26,002 nucleotides of DNA from DASUPK01 sp036276255 (lineage in GTDB: Bacteria > Actinomycetota > Thermoleophilia > Solirubrobacterales > 70-9). The translations under genes and the position numbers were made by a program. Below, piece by piece: positions 14,294 through 21,537 of this stretch (positions are counted from its first letter, which is position 1; the number at the start of each line of letters is the position of its first letter). The stretch lies in the NCBI GenBank assembly GCA_036276255.1, contig DASUPK010000145.1, positions 1 to 26,002 on the forward strand. The letters are read 5' to 3'. The notes under the pieces are model-generated. The model did not search any database, had not been told where the DNA came from, and worked only from the letters and a program-made list of their open reading frames with translations.

Positions 14294-14995
14294 CTACTTC
14301 TTCTTTTTCTTGCACTTGCTCTTCGCCGCGCTCGCCGACCGCTTGTGCTTCTTCCGCTTCGCCTTCTCCTCCTCGTGCTTCTTCTCGCATTTCTTGGCGG
14401 AGGATCCCGACAAGGCAGGTGGCCCGTCGGACGCAGGCGTGTACTCCACGTCCGCATTGAGATAGACCTCAAAACCGTCGTGGGCTTGGTCGGTCGGCGT
14501 CGCCGGCGTCGATCCCACCGACGGGGACCAGAGAGCCCAGTTCGAACCTGAGGCCTGGATGCCGACGATGCCATCTACGCCGTTGGTGGGGATGTCGACT
14601 CCGAGCAGGTCGCCCGCCCGTATGGGGAGGCTGGTGGAGAAGGTCTGCGCGCCCGCGCTCGACACGGTTTGTCCGTCGGCCCCGACCGCGACGTATTGAC
14701 CGCTCCCCGTTGGCCGGAGTACACGGAGCGAGTATTGGCCGGTCCCGGTGGTCGCGACCCGCCACCGCACGATCGACCCAGTGACCGGCGAGGTGACGTT
14801 GGCGCCGGGCTCTCCGAGAGCGATGTTGGCGAGGGTCGCCGTTCCGGTGTGGGTCTCGGGGAACGGGGTCCCAGCATTCATCGGGCTCCCGACGGTCAAC
14901 ATCGCTGCACCGGCCACCGGGGCGCACAGCGCGGCGCTGGCAGCCACCACGGCAAGCGAATAACCGCACACCCGTCGGCGAGCACTCCCCGGCAT
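14294..14995 (-). CDS. Secreted beta-rich protein with Lys/Cys C-terminal tail
   Basis: 233 residues. Residues 1-30 form a signal peptide (Arg-rich start, hydrophobic 12-28, AGA cleavage region). The mature part is beta-rich with segments GSIVRWRVATTGTGQYSLRV (about 73-92), ADGQTV and LPIRAGDLLGVDIP (123-136), a sandwich-like pattern without catalytic motifs. After a Pro/Ser linker, residues 199-233 form a basic tail with KKCEKKHEEE and SKCKKKKK, comparable to the tails of the genes at 2-133 and 179-910 although the globular parts differ. It lies between sepF and proC on the same strand, 46 bases after sepF. No clear Shine-Dalgarno. Function unknown; probably cell-surface or extracellular. 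Confidence 0.83.
   Translation of the reverse strand: MPGSARRRVCGYSLAVVAASAALCAPVAGAAMLTVGSPMNAGTPFPETHTGTATLANIALGEPGANVTSPVTGSIVRWRVATTGTGQYSLRVLRPTGSGQYVAVGADGQTVSSAGAQTFSTSLPIRAGDLLGVDIPTNGVDGIVGIQASGSNWALWSPSVGSTPATPTDQAHDGFEVYLNADVEYTPASDGPPALSGSSAKKCEKKHEEEKAKRKKHKRSASAAKSKCKKKKK
14297..14401 (-). repeat. Lys/Cys tail coding segment
   Basis: This segment codes the basic tail of the secreted protein, residues 199-233. It shares the K-K-x-C and SAAKSKCKKKK pattern with the tails at 50-130 and 821-898, though at lower nucleotide identity. Confidence 0.45.
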
Positions 14996-15041
14996 CAGCG
15001 GTGAACCTATTGCTCCGTGCGGCTCTGTGCGACCGTAGAAA

Positions 15042-15641
15042 TTACGACTGATTGAAGAAGCCGCCCTCGAGCAGGCGGGCCTTCTCCTCGGCCGAGACCT
15101 CGACGTTCTCGGGCGTCAGCAGGAAGATGCCCTGCGAGATCCGCTGCATGCCTCCGCCCAGGGCGTAGGTCATGCCGGAGGAAAAGTCGATCAGCCGCTT
15201 GGAGAGCTCGCGGTCAGTCGACTGGAGGTTGATGATCACCGGCTTCGAGCGCTTGAACTCGTCGGCGACCTGCTGGGCATCGTTGAAGCTTCGCGGGGTG
15301 ACGACGTGCATCGAGGCGACGCCTCCGCCGTTGCCGGCAGGGGCGCGGCGGCGGCCGCCGCGTCCGCGGCTCGGCGCCGGTTCCTCGGCCGTATCGTCGA
15401 CTGAGCGGATTCGGCCCCTGCGTGGCGCAGGCTCGTCCTCGCCGAAGATGTCGTCGATGTCCTCCTCGCGGCCGCGGCCGCGGCGCGAGGGCATGCTGCC
15501 GGCGGCCTCGCGCGGCGCGGCGTGATCGAGCGCCATCTCGCTGCCCGTGTCGCCCTCGTCGTACTCGCCCTCCTCGATGTAGTCACCCTCGACGAGGCCG
15601 AAGTACTCGAGCGAACGTCTCCATGTGTCCCTGATCGCCAT
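15042..15641 (-). CDS. sepF: Cell division protein SepF
   Basis: 199 residues. SepF binds FtsZ and tethers it to the membrane; it is the usual anchor in Actinobacteria, which lack FtsA. The N-terminal amphipathic segment IRDTWRRSLEYFGLV (3-17) is the membrane-binding helix. An acidic then Arg/Gly-rich linker spans about 20-107. The conserved globular domain runs from 111, with PRSFNDAQQVADEFKRSKPVIINL (116-139), DRELSKRLIDFSSGMTYALGG (143-163) and ISQGIFLLTPENVEV (168-182). Length is typical of the family. Upstream lies yggS, as in the ylmD-ylmE-ylmF type of division cluster. ftsZ is not in the window. Confidence 0.96.
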   Translation of the reverse strand: MAIRDTWRRSLEYFGLVEGDYIEEGEYDEGDTGSEMALDHAAPREAAGSMPSRRGRGREEDIDDIFGEDEPAPRRGRIRSVDDTAEEPAPSRGRGGRRRAPAGNGGGVASMHVVTPRSFNDAQQVADEFKRSKPVIINLQSTDRELSKRLIDFSSGMTYALGGGMQRISQGIFLLTPENVEVSAEEKARLLEGGFFNQS

Positions 15642-15694
15642 CTCGGCTCAGATTCGGCTTAACGGTCGTTATTCCTCTAGCCGATGTTGACTGA

Positions 15695-16327
15695 TTATGC
15701 CCAAAGAACGGAGCCCAGGCGCACGATCGTGGCACCTTCCTCCACAGCGACCGGCCAATCCTGGCTGGTGCCCATCGAGAGGCGCTCCAGGCCGCGCCCG
15801 GAGGCGAGCTCGGCCAGGCGGGCGAAGTAGGGCCGCGAGGCCTCCGGGTCCTGGGTGAAGGGCGGCATCGTCATCAGCCCCGAGACCCGGACCGGGCAGC
15901 GCTCGATGAAGTCGTCGAGGGCCTCCGGGGCGATTCCGCCCTTCTCGGGCTCCTCCGAGAGATTCACCTCCACGAGCACCTCGGTGTCAGAGCCGCCGTG
16001 CCGCCCCAACTGCTCGAGCACCGAGTCGGAGGCGACCGAGTGGATCAGTCTCACCAGCGGCAGGATCCGCTTGACCTTGCGGCTCTGCAGATTGCCGATG
16101 AAGTCCCAGGTGAAGCGCTCGCCCCAGCGCTCCCGCTTCTCCTCCAGGTCCTGCAGGCGGTTCTCGCCGACCAGCTCAATGCCGGCTTCGGCGAGGACAC
16201 CCATATCCTCGGGCCGGATGTACTTGGTGGCGGCGAGGATCTCGACGGGCGGGCCGGCCTGCTCGCGGATCCGTTCGAGGTTGGAGCGGATTCGCTCGAG
16301 GTCGAGGTTCGTGACGGGCTCGACCAT
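15695..16327 (-). CDS. yggS: YggS-family pyridoxal phosphate-binding protein
   Basis: 210 residues from ATG 16327, two bases after the pgeF stop and preceded by GGAG; a longer frame to 16420 would lie inside pgeF. The family is a single-domain fold-type III PLP protein that maintains PLP homeostasis rather than catalysing a known reaction. The PLP lysine is Lys35 in ILAATKYIRPE. Further family motifs are ELVGENRLQDLEEK, FIGNLQSRK, VLVEVNLSEEPEKGG, VSGLMTMPPF, MGTSQDWPVAVEEG and VRLGSVLWA. The pgeF-yggS-sepF arrangement matches the common ylmDEF cluster. Confidence 0.95.
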   Translation of the reverse strand: MVEPVTNLDLERIRSNLERIREQAGPPVEILAATKYIRPEDMGVLAEAGIELVGENRLQDLEEKRERWGERFTWDFIGNLQSRKVKRILPLVRLIHSVASDSVLEQLGRHGGSDTEVLVEVNLSEEPEKGGIAPEALDDFIERCPVRVSGLMTMPPFTQDPEASRPYFARLAELASGRGLERLSMGTSQDWPVAVEEGATIVRLGSVLWA

Positions 16328-16329
16328 CT

Positions 16330-17064
16330 TCACTCCATCCAGACCAGGCCCGCCTGGCGCCCCGTGCGCTCGCCATCGCGGCGGTGGGAGTAGAAGAGAT
16401 CGGGGTTGCAGCTCGTGCACAGGTCGGCGGACTCGACATCGCTGACCCCGGCGCGGGCGAGCAGTCCGCGGGCGACCGCGGTCAGGTCGAGCATTCGCCC
16501 CTCCGCAACGCCGTCGAGGTCGGCGAACTCGCCGAGCACCTCGTCCCCGACCTCGTAACAGCAGGGGCCGATCCCGGGCCCCACGGCAGCCGAACCCGCG
16601 TCGATCGCGCCGGCGACCTCGCCGACGATCCCCCCGGCGAGCCCTCGCCAGCCGCAGTGGGCCATCGCGACCCCGCCGGGCCCCGACATCGCGACCGGCA
16701 GGCAGTCGGCGACCATCACCAGCGGGGTCAATACGGGGTCAGAGGCGCTGTGAGCGTCGACCTCGTCCGGGCTTGGGACCACCTCGGCGTAGACCTTGGG
16801 CTCCTGCGCCACGCGGTGCTCCCGAAGCTCGGCACCGTGGACCTGGCGTCCCATCACGACCCCATCGGGATCTCGGCCGAGCGCAGCGGCCAGGCGGAGC
16901 CGGTTCTCCCGGACGCTCTCGCGCTCGTCCCCGGTCATGATCGCGACGTTCAGGGCGTTGTAGGGAGCCTCGCTGACGCCGCCGACCCGCGTCGAGAAGG
17001 CTGCCCGGGCCCCGGCGAGCTCCGCCCCGAGCCAGCGAACCCCGTCTCGCTCGCGCCATTCCAT
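16330..17064 (-). CDS. pgeF: Peptidoglycan editing factor / laccase-domain purine nucleoside enzyme (YfiH, PgeF)
   Basis: 244 residues from ATG 17064. The open frame extends to 17124, but the extra part overlaps cca. The core has FSTRVGGVSEAPYNALN, MGRQVHGAEL with the first zinc-ligand His, VADCLPVAM with the Cys, and AHCGWRGLAGGIVGE with the second His, then GPGIGPCCYEVG. Members of the family act on purine nucleosides (phosphorylase and deaminase activity in LACC1/YfiH) and have been linked to peptidoglycan precursor fidelity. Preferred substrate is not readable. It lies 19 bases after cca and just before yggS. A TAGCCT box seven bases upstream of the ATG may be a leaderless promoter. Confidence 0.93.
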   Translation of the reverse strand: MEWRERDGVRWLGAELAGARAAFSTRVGGVSEAPYNALNVAIMTGDERESVRENRLRLAAALGRDPDGVVMGRQVHGAELREHRVAQEPKVYAEVVPSPDEVDAHSASDPVLTPLVMVADCLPVAMSGPGGVAMAHCGWRGLAGGIVGEVAGAIDAGSAAVGPGIGPCCYEVGDEVLGEFADLDGVAEGRMLDLTAVARGLLARAGVSDVESADLCTSCNPDLFYSHRRDGERTGRQAGLVWME

Positions 17065-17083
17065 CCGAGGCAGGCTAGATGCG

Positions 17084-18217
17084 TCAGTCCTCGGGAAGCT
17101 CGCCGCGGGCGGCGGCCAGCGCAATCCGCAGCTCCTGGTCGCGGCCGGAGAGCTCGCCGTCGAGCTTGCCGGAGAGCGCCGCCTCCAGGCTGTGCCCGAT
17201 CGCCGGGCCCTCGGGGATGCCGGCGGCGATCAGGTCTTCGCCGGTGATCTCGAGGGTCACCCCCCGCCACCTCTCGGCGTAATCGTCGAGCCACTCGGCG
17301 CCGAGCGCCCTCGCGACGAGCAGCTGAGCCGGGTCCCACGGCTCGGCGAGCCGGAACGCCGCCGATGGCCTCTCGGGCTCCGCTGAGACCAGCTCGCGGA
17401 TCTGGGGCAGCGGCCGGGCGATCGCCAGCATCACCGCGAGCTCTCGGTCCACCCACTCCGCCCAAGGCGGATCCGATGCAAGCCGGGCCACCTCCGCGAC
17501 TCGTTCCGGAGCCGCGGGATCCAGGCTCGGCATCACGCCCCACTCCACGATCAGCCGCAGGGCGCGCGCCGGATCGTCCTCCGCCGCGATCCTGCGAAGC
17601 TCGTTCTGGATCCGGTCCTCCGAGACCGTCGAGAGGTCGGTATCCGCCAGGAGGCTCGCCGTGCCGGGCTCGAGCTCGAATCCGAAGCGCGCCGCGTAGC
17701 GGGCGGCTCGCAGCGAGCGCGTCGGGTCGTCGATGAACGAGCGCTCGTGCAACACACGGAGGCGTCCCGACCGCAGGTCGTCCACCCCGCCATGCGGATC
17801 GAGCAGCTCCGCCTCATCGGCGAGCGGATATGCCATCGCGTTCACGGTGAAGTCGCGGCGGGCGAGGTCCTCCCCGATCGGCGCCGGCCGGACCTCCGGC
17901 AGGGCCCCCGGCCGCGGGTAGCTCTCGGTCCGCGTCTGGGCGACGTCGATCTCCCTGCCCCCGGCCTCGAGCTTGCCGGTGAGGAAGTGCTCGTCGCGCT
18001 CGGGCCGATAGCCCGGGAGGTCGGCGAGCGCGGCCGCGTTTCCCTCGATCGCGATGTCGAGATCGGCCCCCTCCCTCCCGAGCAGCAGGTCCCGGACCAC
18101 CCCGCCGACCAGATAAGTCGGAACCCGCTCGGCAAGCCGGCGAGCCGCGTCGATGCCCGGCAGCGCGTCGAGCGCCTGCGGCAGTGAGGTGGGGTCTATG
18201 TCCCTTGAGCCCGGCAT
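17084..18217 (-). CDS. cca: tRNA nucleotidyltransferase (CCA-adding family, class II)
   Basis: 377 residues. It adds CCA, or part of it, to tRNA 3' ends. The nucleotidyltransferase head has LVGGVVRDLLLG (36-47) and the metal-binding DLD (52-54). The following motifs are EDLARRDFTVNAMAYPL, the GRLRVLHERSFIDDPTRSLRAARYAARFGFELE block, and VSEDRIQNELRRI. The C-terminal half is helical and Pro/Glu-rich. No HD phosphohydrolase motif was seen. CCA-adding, CC-adding and A-adding members of this class cannot be told apart here. It heads the cluster that continues with pgeF, yggS and sepF and is divergent from the propeller gene at 18247. Confidence 0.92.
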   Translation of the reverse strand: MPGSRDIDPTSLPQALDALPGIDAARRLAERVPTYLVGGVVRDLLLGREGADLDIAIEGNAAALADLPGYRPERDEHFLTGKLEAGGREIDVAQTRTESYPRPGALPEVRPAPIGEDLARRDFTVNAMAYPLADEAELLDPHGGVDDLRSGRLRVLHERSFIDDPTRSLRAARYAARFGFELEPGTASLLADTDLSTVSEDRIQNELRRIAAEDDPARALRLIVEWGVMPSLDPAAPERVAEVARLASDPPWAEWVDRELAVMLAIARPLPQIRELVSAEPERPSAAFRLAEPWDPAQLLVARALGAEWLDDYAERWRGVTLEITGEDLIAAGIPEGPAIGHSLEAALSGKLDGELSGRDQELRIALAAARGELPED

Positions 18218-18231
18218 TGAGTGAGCTTGCC

Positions 18232-18237
18232 TATGGT
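18232..18237 (+). promoter_or_regulatory. Candidate -10 box upstream of the beta-propeller gene
   Basis: TATGGT lies nine bases before ATG 18247 in the 29-base divergent gap with cca. No Shine-Dalgarno precedes the ATG, so a leaderless or near-leaderless transcript is possible. No -35 box at normal spacing. Confidence 0.3.
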
Positions 18238-18246
18238 GCGGATCGT

Positions 18247-19596
18247 ATGCGCGAGAGACTCAAGGGCCTGTGGGAGAACCATCGCTGGGCGACGCTCGGT
18301 GCCGTCGCGCTGATCGGCGTCCTCGCGATCGCCCTGGTCGGCTACCTCATCCTGAAGCGCCCGGGCGATAAATCCTGTCCCGCTCCGTGCACGATCACCA
18401 GCGAGGCGCCAAAGCCGGTCTCCGGCACCACGAACTGGCCGATGTACGGGCTCAATCCGGAGCGCGCGCGCTACCTCGACGCTCCGGGCGTGAAGCCGCC
18501 CTTCAAGGTCCGCTGGCGGTTCAAGGGCGGCCACCTGCTCGAGTACTCGCCGATCCTGGTCCACAACCAGCTCTTCGGGATCAACAACAACGGCCTCGCG
18601 TTCTCGATCAAGACCAAGACCGGCAAGGCCCGCTGGAAGCGGGAGGTCGCCAGCCTGAACGCGTCGGCGCCTGCATACAGCGACCGCAACATCTACATCT
18701 CCAACCTCGAGCCCGGCCAGGTCATAGACCTCGCGGCCTCCGACGGCCACACGGTCTGGAGGCACCCCCTGCCCGGCCGCAGCGAGTCCTCACCGCTGGT
18801 CGTCGGCAACAAGGTGATCGTCGGGTGCGAGTGCAACACGATCTACGCGCTCAACAAGGAGACCGGCAAGACGATCTGGGAGAGACAGGTGAATGGCGCC
18901 GTCAAGGCGGCGCCGGCCTACAACGACGGGATCATCTACGCGGGCGACTACAGCGGCGAGATGACCGCGATCCACGTCGGGGACGGCTCGATCAAGTGGC
19001 AGACGGGCTCGCAGGGAACCAGCTTCGGCCGCTCGGGCCAGTTCTACGCCACCGCGGCCATCGCCTTCGGCCGCGTCTACGCGGGCAACACCGACGGCCG
19101 CATGTACAGCTTCGATCAGGCAAATGGCGACCTCGCCTGGAGCCAGTCGACCAGCAACTACGTCTACGCCGGGCCGGTCGCTGCGCGCACCCCGGACACG
19201 GAGCCCACCGTCTACTTCGGCTCCTACGACGGCAGCTTCTACGCGCTCGACGCCCGCAACGGCAGCGAGCGCTGGAGCCATAGCGGCCTGGGATCGATCT
19301 CCGGCGCGGCGAGCCTGATCGGCAACACGGTCTACGTCGCGGACCTCCAGCACACCTCGACCTACGGCTTCAACGCCGCGAACGGACACCTGGTCTTCCA
19401 GGACTCAGACGGCGCATACAACCCGGTGATCTCCGACGGCAAGGAGATCTTCCTGACCGGCTACAAGACGATCTACGCCCTGACCCCCGCCCAGGGCAAG
19501 GCGGTCAACGGGCTGATCCAGCCGCCGCCGAAACCCGAGAAGAAGAAGCAGCAGCCCGCGAAGAAGTCCGGGAAGAACTCGAAGCAGAAGGGTTAG
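18247..19596 (+). CDS. Membrane-anchored PQQ-like beta-propeller protein
   Basis: 449 residues from ATG 18247; the frame is open further upstream but would overlap cca. One membrane helix (about 15-36) after a short basic N terminus leaves the rest outside the cytoplasm. CPAPC (44-48) follows the helix. From about 100 to 420 eight repeats of the type 'vYvg..dG.lyALda.tG...W' are visible, for example KVIVGCECNTIYALNKETGK, FGSYDGSFYALDARNGS and VYAGNTDGRMYSFDQ, which predicts an eight-bladed propeller. Quinone-binding catalytic residues are not obvious, so this is probably a scaffold or binding protein (BamB-like fold), not a dehydrogenase. The last 25 residues are Lys/Pro/Gln-rich. Its stop overlaps the convergent hisF stop by four bases. 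Confidence 0.88.
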   Translation: MRERLKGLWENHRWATLGAVALIGVLAIALVGYLILKRPGDKSCPAPCTITSEAPKPVSGTTNWPMYGLNPERARYLDAPGVKPPFKVRWRFKGGHLLEYSPILVHNQLFGINNNGLAFSIKTKTGKARWKREVASLNASAPAYSDRNIYISNLEPGQVIDLAASDGHTVWRHPLPGRSESSPLVVGNKVIVGCECNTIYALNKETGKTIWERQVNGAVKAAPAYNDGIIYAGDYSGEMTAIHVGDGSIKWQTGSQGTSFGRSGQFYATAAIAFGRVYAGNTDGRMYSFDQANGDLAWSQSTSNYVYAGPVAARTPDTEPTVYFGSYDGSFYALDARNGSERWSHSGLGSISGAASLIGNTVYVADLQHTSTYGFNAANGHLVFQDSDGAYNPVISDGKEIFLTGYKTIYALTPAQGKAVNGLIQPPPKPEKKKQQPAKKSGKNSKQKG

Positions 19597-20405
19597 GCGG
19601 CCCGGACGGGGATGCCGGCCTCGCTCATCCGCTGCTTCGCCTCGGCCACGGTGTGCGCGCCGTAGTGGAAGATCGATGCGCAGAGCACGGCATCCGCATG
19701 CCCGGCGGTGACCGCCTCGACGAGATGGTCCAGCTCGCCGGCTCCTCCCGATGCGATCACGGGAACGCTGACCGTCTCGGCGACGACCCGGGTCAATTCG
19801 AGGTCATAGCCGTCACTGGTGCCGTCCCGGTCCATGCTGGTCAGCAGCACCTCCCCCGCCCCCAGCTCGGTCGCCTCCTTGGCCCACGCGACAGCCTCGC
19901 GCCCGTCCACCAGGGTCCGGCCGCCGTGAACGTAGACGTCCCACTCAGCCTCCCCGAAGTGGCCCGGGGGTGCCTGGCAGGTCTCCGAGGTGTCGCCGGC
20001 CCCGCGGCGTTTCGCGTCGATCGCGATCACCACGCACTGCGAGCCGAAGACATCGGCGAGCTCGGAGATCAGGTCCGGCCGCGCCAGCGCGGATGAATTG
20101 ACGGAGACCTTGTCGGCGCCGGCGTCGAGCACCGCCTGGGCATCCTCGACCGATCGGATCCCGCCGCCGATCGTGAAGGGGATGAAGACGTTGTCGGCCG
20201 TGCGCCGGGCGAGGTCGACGATCGTGTCGCGGCTCTCGTGCGAGGCGGTGATGTCGAGGAAGACGAGCTCGTCGGCGCCCGCGGCGTCGTAGCGCTCCGC
20301 GAGCTCGACGGGATCGCCCGCATCGCGGATATCGACGAAGTTCGTGCCCTTGACGACGCGGCCGTCGTCCACGTCGAGACAGGGGATGACGCGCTTCAGG
20401 ACCAT
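19593..20405 (-). CDS. hisF: Imidazole glycerol phosphate synthase, cyclase subunit
   Basis: 270 residues. With HisH it converts PRFAR and glutamine-derived ammonia to IGP and AICAR. A (beta/alpha)8 barrel with the catalytic aspartates in IPCLDVDDGRVVKG (Asp11) and VVIAIDAKR (Asp130). Phosphate sites are FTIGGGIRS and VIASGGAGELDHL; HGGR and LLTSMDRDGTSDGYD are also typical. A loop of about 18 residues (134-152, Cys/Pro/Gly-rich) is inserted before the EWDVYVHGGR strand. ATG 20405 lacks a Shine-Dalgarno and has TAACCT six bases upstream. It is separated from hisA by a DoxX-like gene. Confidence 0.97.
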   Translation of the reverse strand: MVLKRVIPCLDVDDGRVVKGTNFVDIRDAGDPVELAERYDAAGADELVFLDITASHESRDTIVDLARRTADNVFIPFTIGGGIRSVEDAQAVLDAGADKVSVNSSALARPDLISELADVFGSQCVVIAIDAKRRGAGDTSETCQAPPGHFGEAEWDVYVHGGRTLVDGREAVAWAKEATELGAGEVLLTSMDRDGTSDGYDLELTRVVAETVSVPVIASGGAGELDHLVEAVTAGHADAVLCASIFHYGAHTVAEAKQRMSEAGIPVRAA

Positions 20406-20411
20406 GATTCG

Positions 20412-20417
20412 AGGTTA
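20412..20417 (-). promoter_or_regulatory. Candidate -10 box of a leaderless hisF promoter
   Basis: On the minus strand TAACCT ends six bases before the hisF ATG, with no Shine-Dalgarno. It lies in the 36-base gap after the DoxX-like gene. No -35 match, so support is weak. Confidence 0.3.
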
Positions 20418-20441
20418 ACGTTGCGTTCAGGCGCGGACGGA

Positions 20442-20801
20442 CTACGAATCCCAGTCGCCGGCGGCGTACGCCCAGGCGATGAACAGCAGCTGCACGGGCA
20501 GCCGCGCGTAGAGGGAGTTGCGGCCTCCGGGGATGCCCTTCTCGTAGCGCTCCGGCTCGAGCGCCATGTGGAGGTTCGCGGGGAAGACGGCGATCAGCGT
20601 GGCGATGCTCCATGCGCTCCCCGCCCTGCGGGTCGCCGGATGCATCGTCGCCAATCCGCCGACGATTTCGGCGACTCCGCTGGCGTAGACCAGCTCGCGG
20701 TGCCGCGGGAGGTACGGCGGCATGATCCGCTCGTACCAGCGGGTCTTGACGAAGTGCATGATGCCCGCGAAGACGAAGAACGGGCCGAAGAGTCTCCGCA
20801 T
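20442..20801 (-). CDS. DoxX-like small membrane protein
   Basis: 119 residues from ATG 20801, ten bases after the hisA stop; a longer in-frame reading to 20861 would overlap hisA. Three to four hydrophobic segments (about 3-16, 40-52, 64-76 and 100-114) are spaced by short polar loops. FVFAGIMHFVKTRWYERIMPPYLP and YASGVAEIVGGLATMHPATRRAGSAW fit the DoxX/DoxX-like family of four-helix membrane proteins, whose members are linked to redox or membrane functions but mostly unassigned. It sits between hisA and hisF on the same strand, an unexpected place for a membrane protein. Confidence 0.85.
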   Translation of the reverse strand: MRRLFGPFFVFAGIMHFVKTRWYERIMPPYLPRHRELVYASGVAEIVGGLATMHPATRRAGSAWSIATLIAVFPANLHMALEPERYEKGIPGGRNSLYARLPVQLLFIAWAYAAGDWDS

Positions 20802-20811
20802 GCGGCGGATC

Positions 20812-21537
20812 CTACGGATCGAGGATCGCCTGGGCGTCCGCGACGCTGAACCGCTGCTCATATAGCGCCCGGCCGACGATCACGCCTCCCAGATTGCCCA
20901 GGTCGAGCCCGGCCAGCGCGCGAAGGTCGTCGAGCGATCCGACGCCGCCGGAGTAGATCAACTCTCCCGAGGTGGCCGCCGCAGCCTCGCGAAGCGATTC
21001 GAGATCCGGGCCCTCCATCAGCCCGTCCACCTCCACCGGCGTGTAGACGAACCGGTCGATTCCTCGCTCCGACAGCGCCGAGATCACCTCGGCCGTGCCC
21101 AACTCGGATGCCTCCGTCCAGCCCTCCGCCGCGACCTTTCCCGAGCGCGAATCCACCGACGCGACCACCCGCTCCCCATGGGCGGCGGCGATCGCCTCCG
21201 CCATCTCCGGGTCTCGCACCGCTGCGGTTCCGAGGACCACTCTCTCCGCGCCGGAGGAGAAGGCCTCCTGGACCTTCTTCGAGTCCCGCAGCCCGCCACC
21301 AAGCTGGACCGGCACGTTGACCGTCGCGACGATCCGCCTGACGTGTTCGAGGTTCACCGGCTCGCCCGCCCGGGCCCCGTCCAGGTCGACCACGTGGAGC
21401 CAGCGCGCCCCTCCGTCGACCCAGCGCCGGGCGGCGACCACCGGGTCGTCGTCGTAGGCCGTCTCCTGGTCGTAGTCGCCCTGGATCAGCCTGACGGCCT
21501 TGCCATCACGGATGTCGATCGCCGGATAGAGGATCAA
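20812..21537 (-). CDS. hisA: Phosphoribosylformimino-AICAR ribotide isomerase
   Basis: 241 residues. It opens the ribose of ProFAR to make PRFAR, the substrate of HisH-HisF. The barrel starts ILYPAIDIRDGKAVRLIQGDY with the base Asp8. VQLGGGLRD and the SVDSRSGKVAAEGW strand carry the acid Asp. YTPVEVDGLMEGPDL keeps the conserved Thr, and IYSGGVGSLDDL is the second phosphate site. The start is TTG 21537, whose TTGA overlaps the hisH stop. No sign of the dual HisA/TrpF (PriA) role can be decided from sequence alone; that bifunctionality is known in Actinobacteria lacking trpF. Confidence 0.95.
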   Translation of the reverse strand: MILYPAIDIRDGKAVRLIQGDYDQETAYDDDPVVAARRWVDGGARWLHVVDLDGARAGEPVNLEHVRRIVATVNVPVQLGGGLRDSKKVQEAFSSGAERVVLGTAAVRDPEMAEAIAAAHGERVVASVDSRSGKVAAEGWTEASELGTAEVISALSERGIDRFVYTPVEVDGLMEGPDLESLREAAAATSGELIYSGGVGSLDDLRALAGLDLGNLGGVIVGRALYEQRFSVADAQAILDP

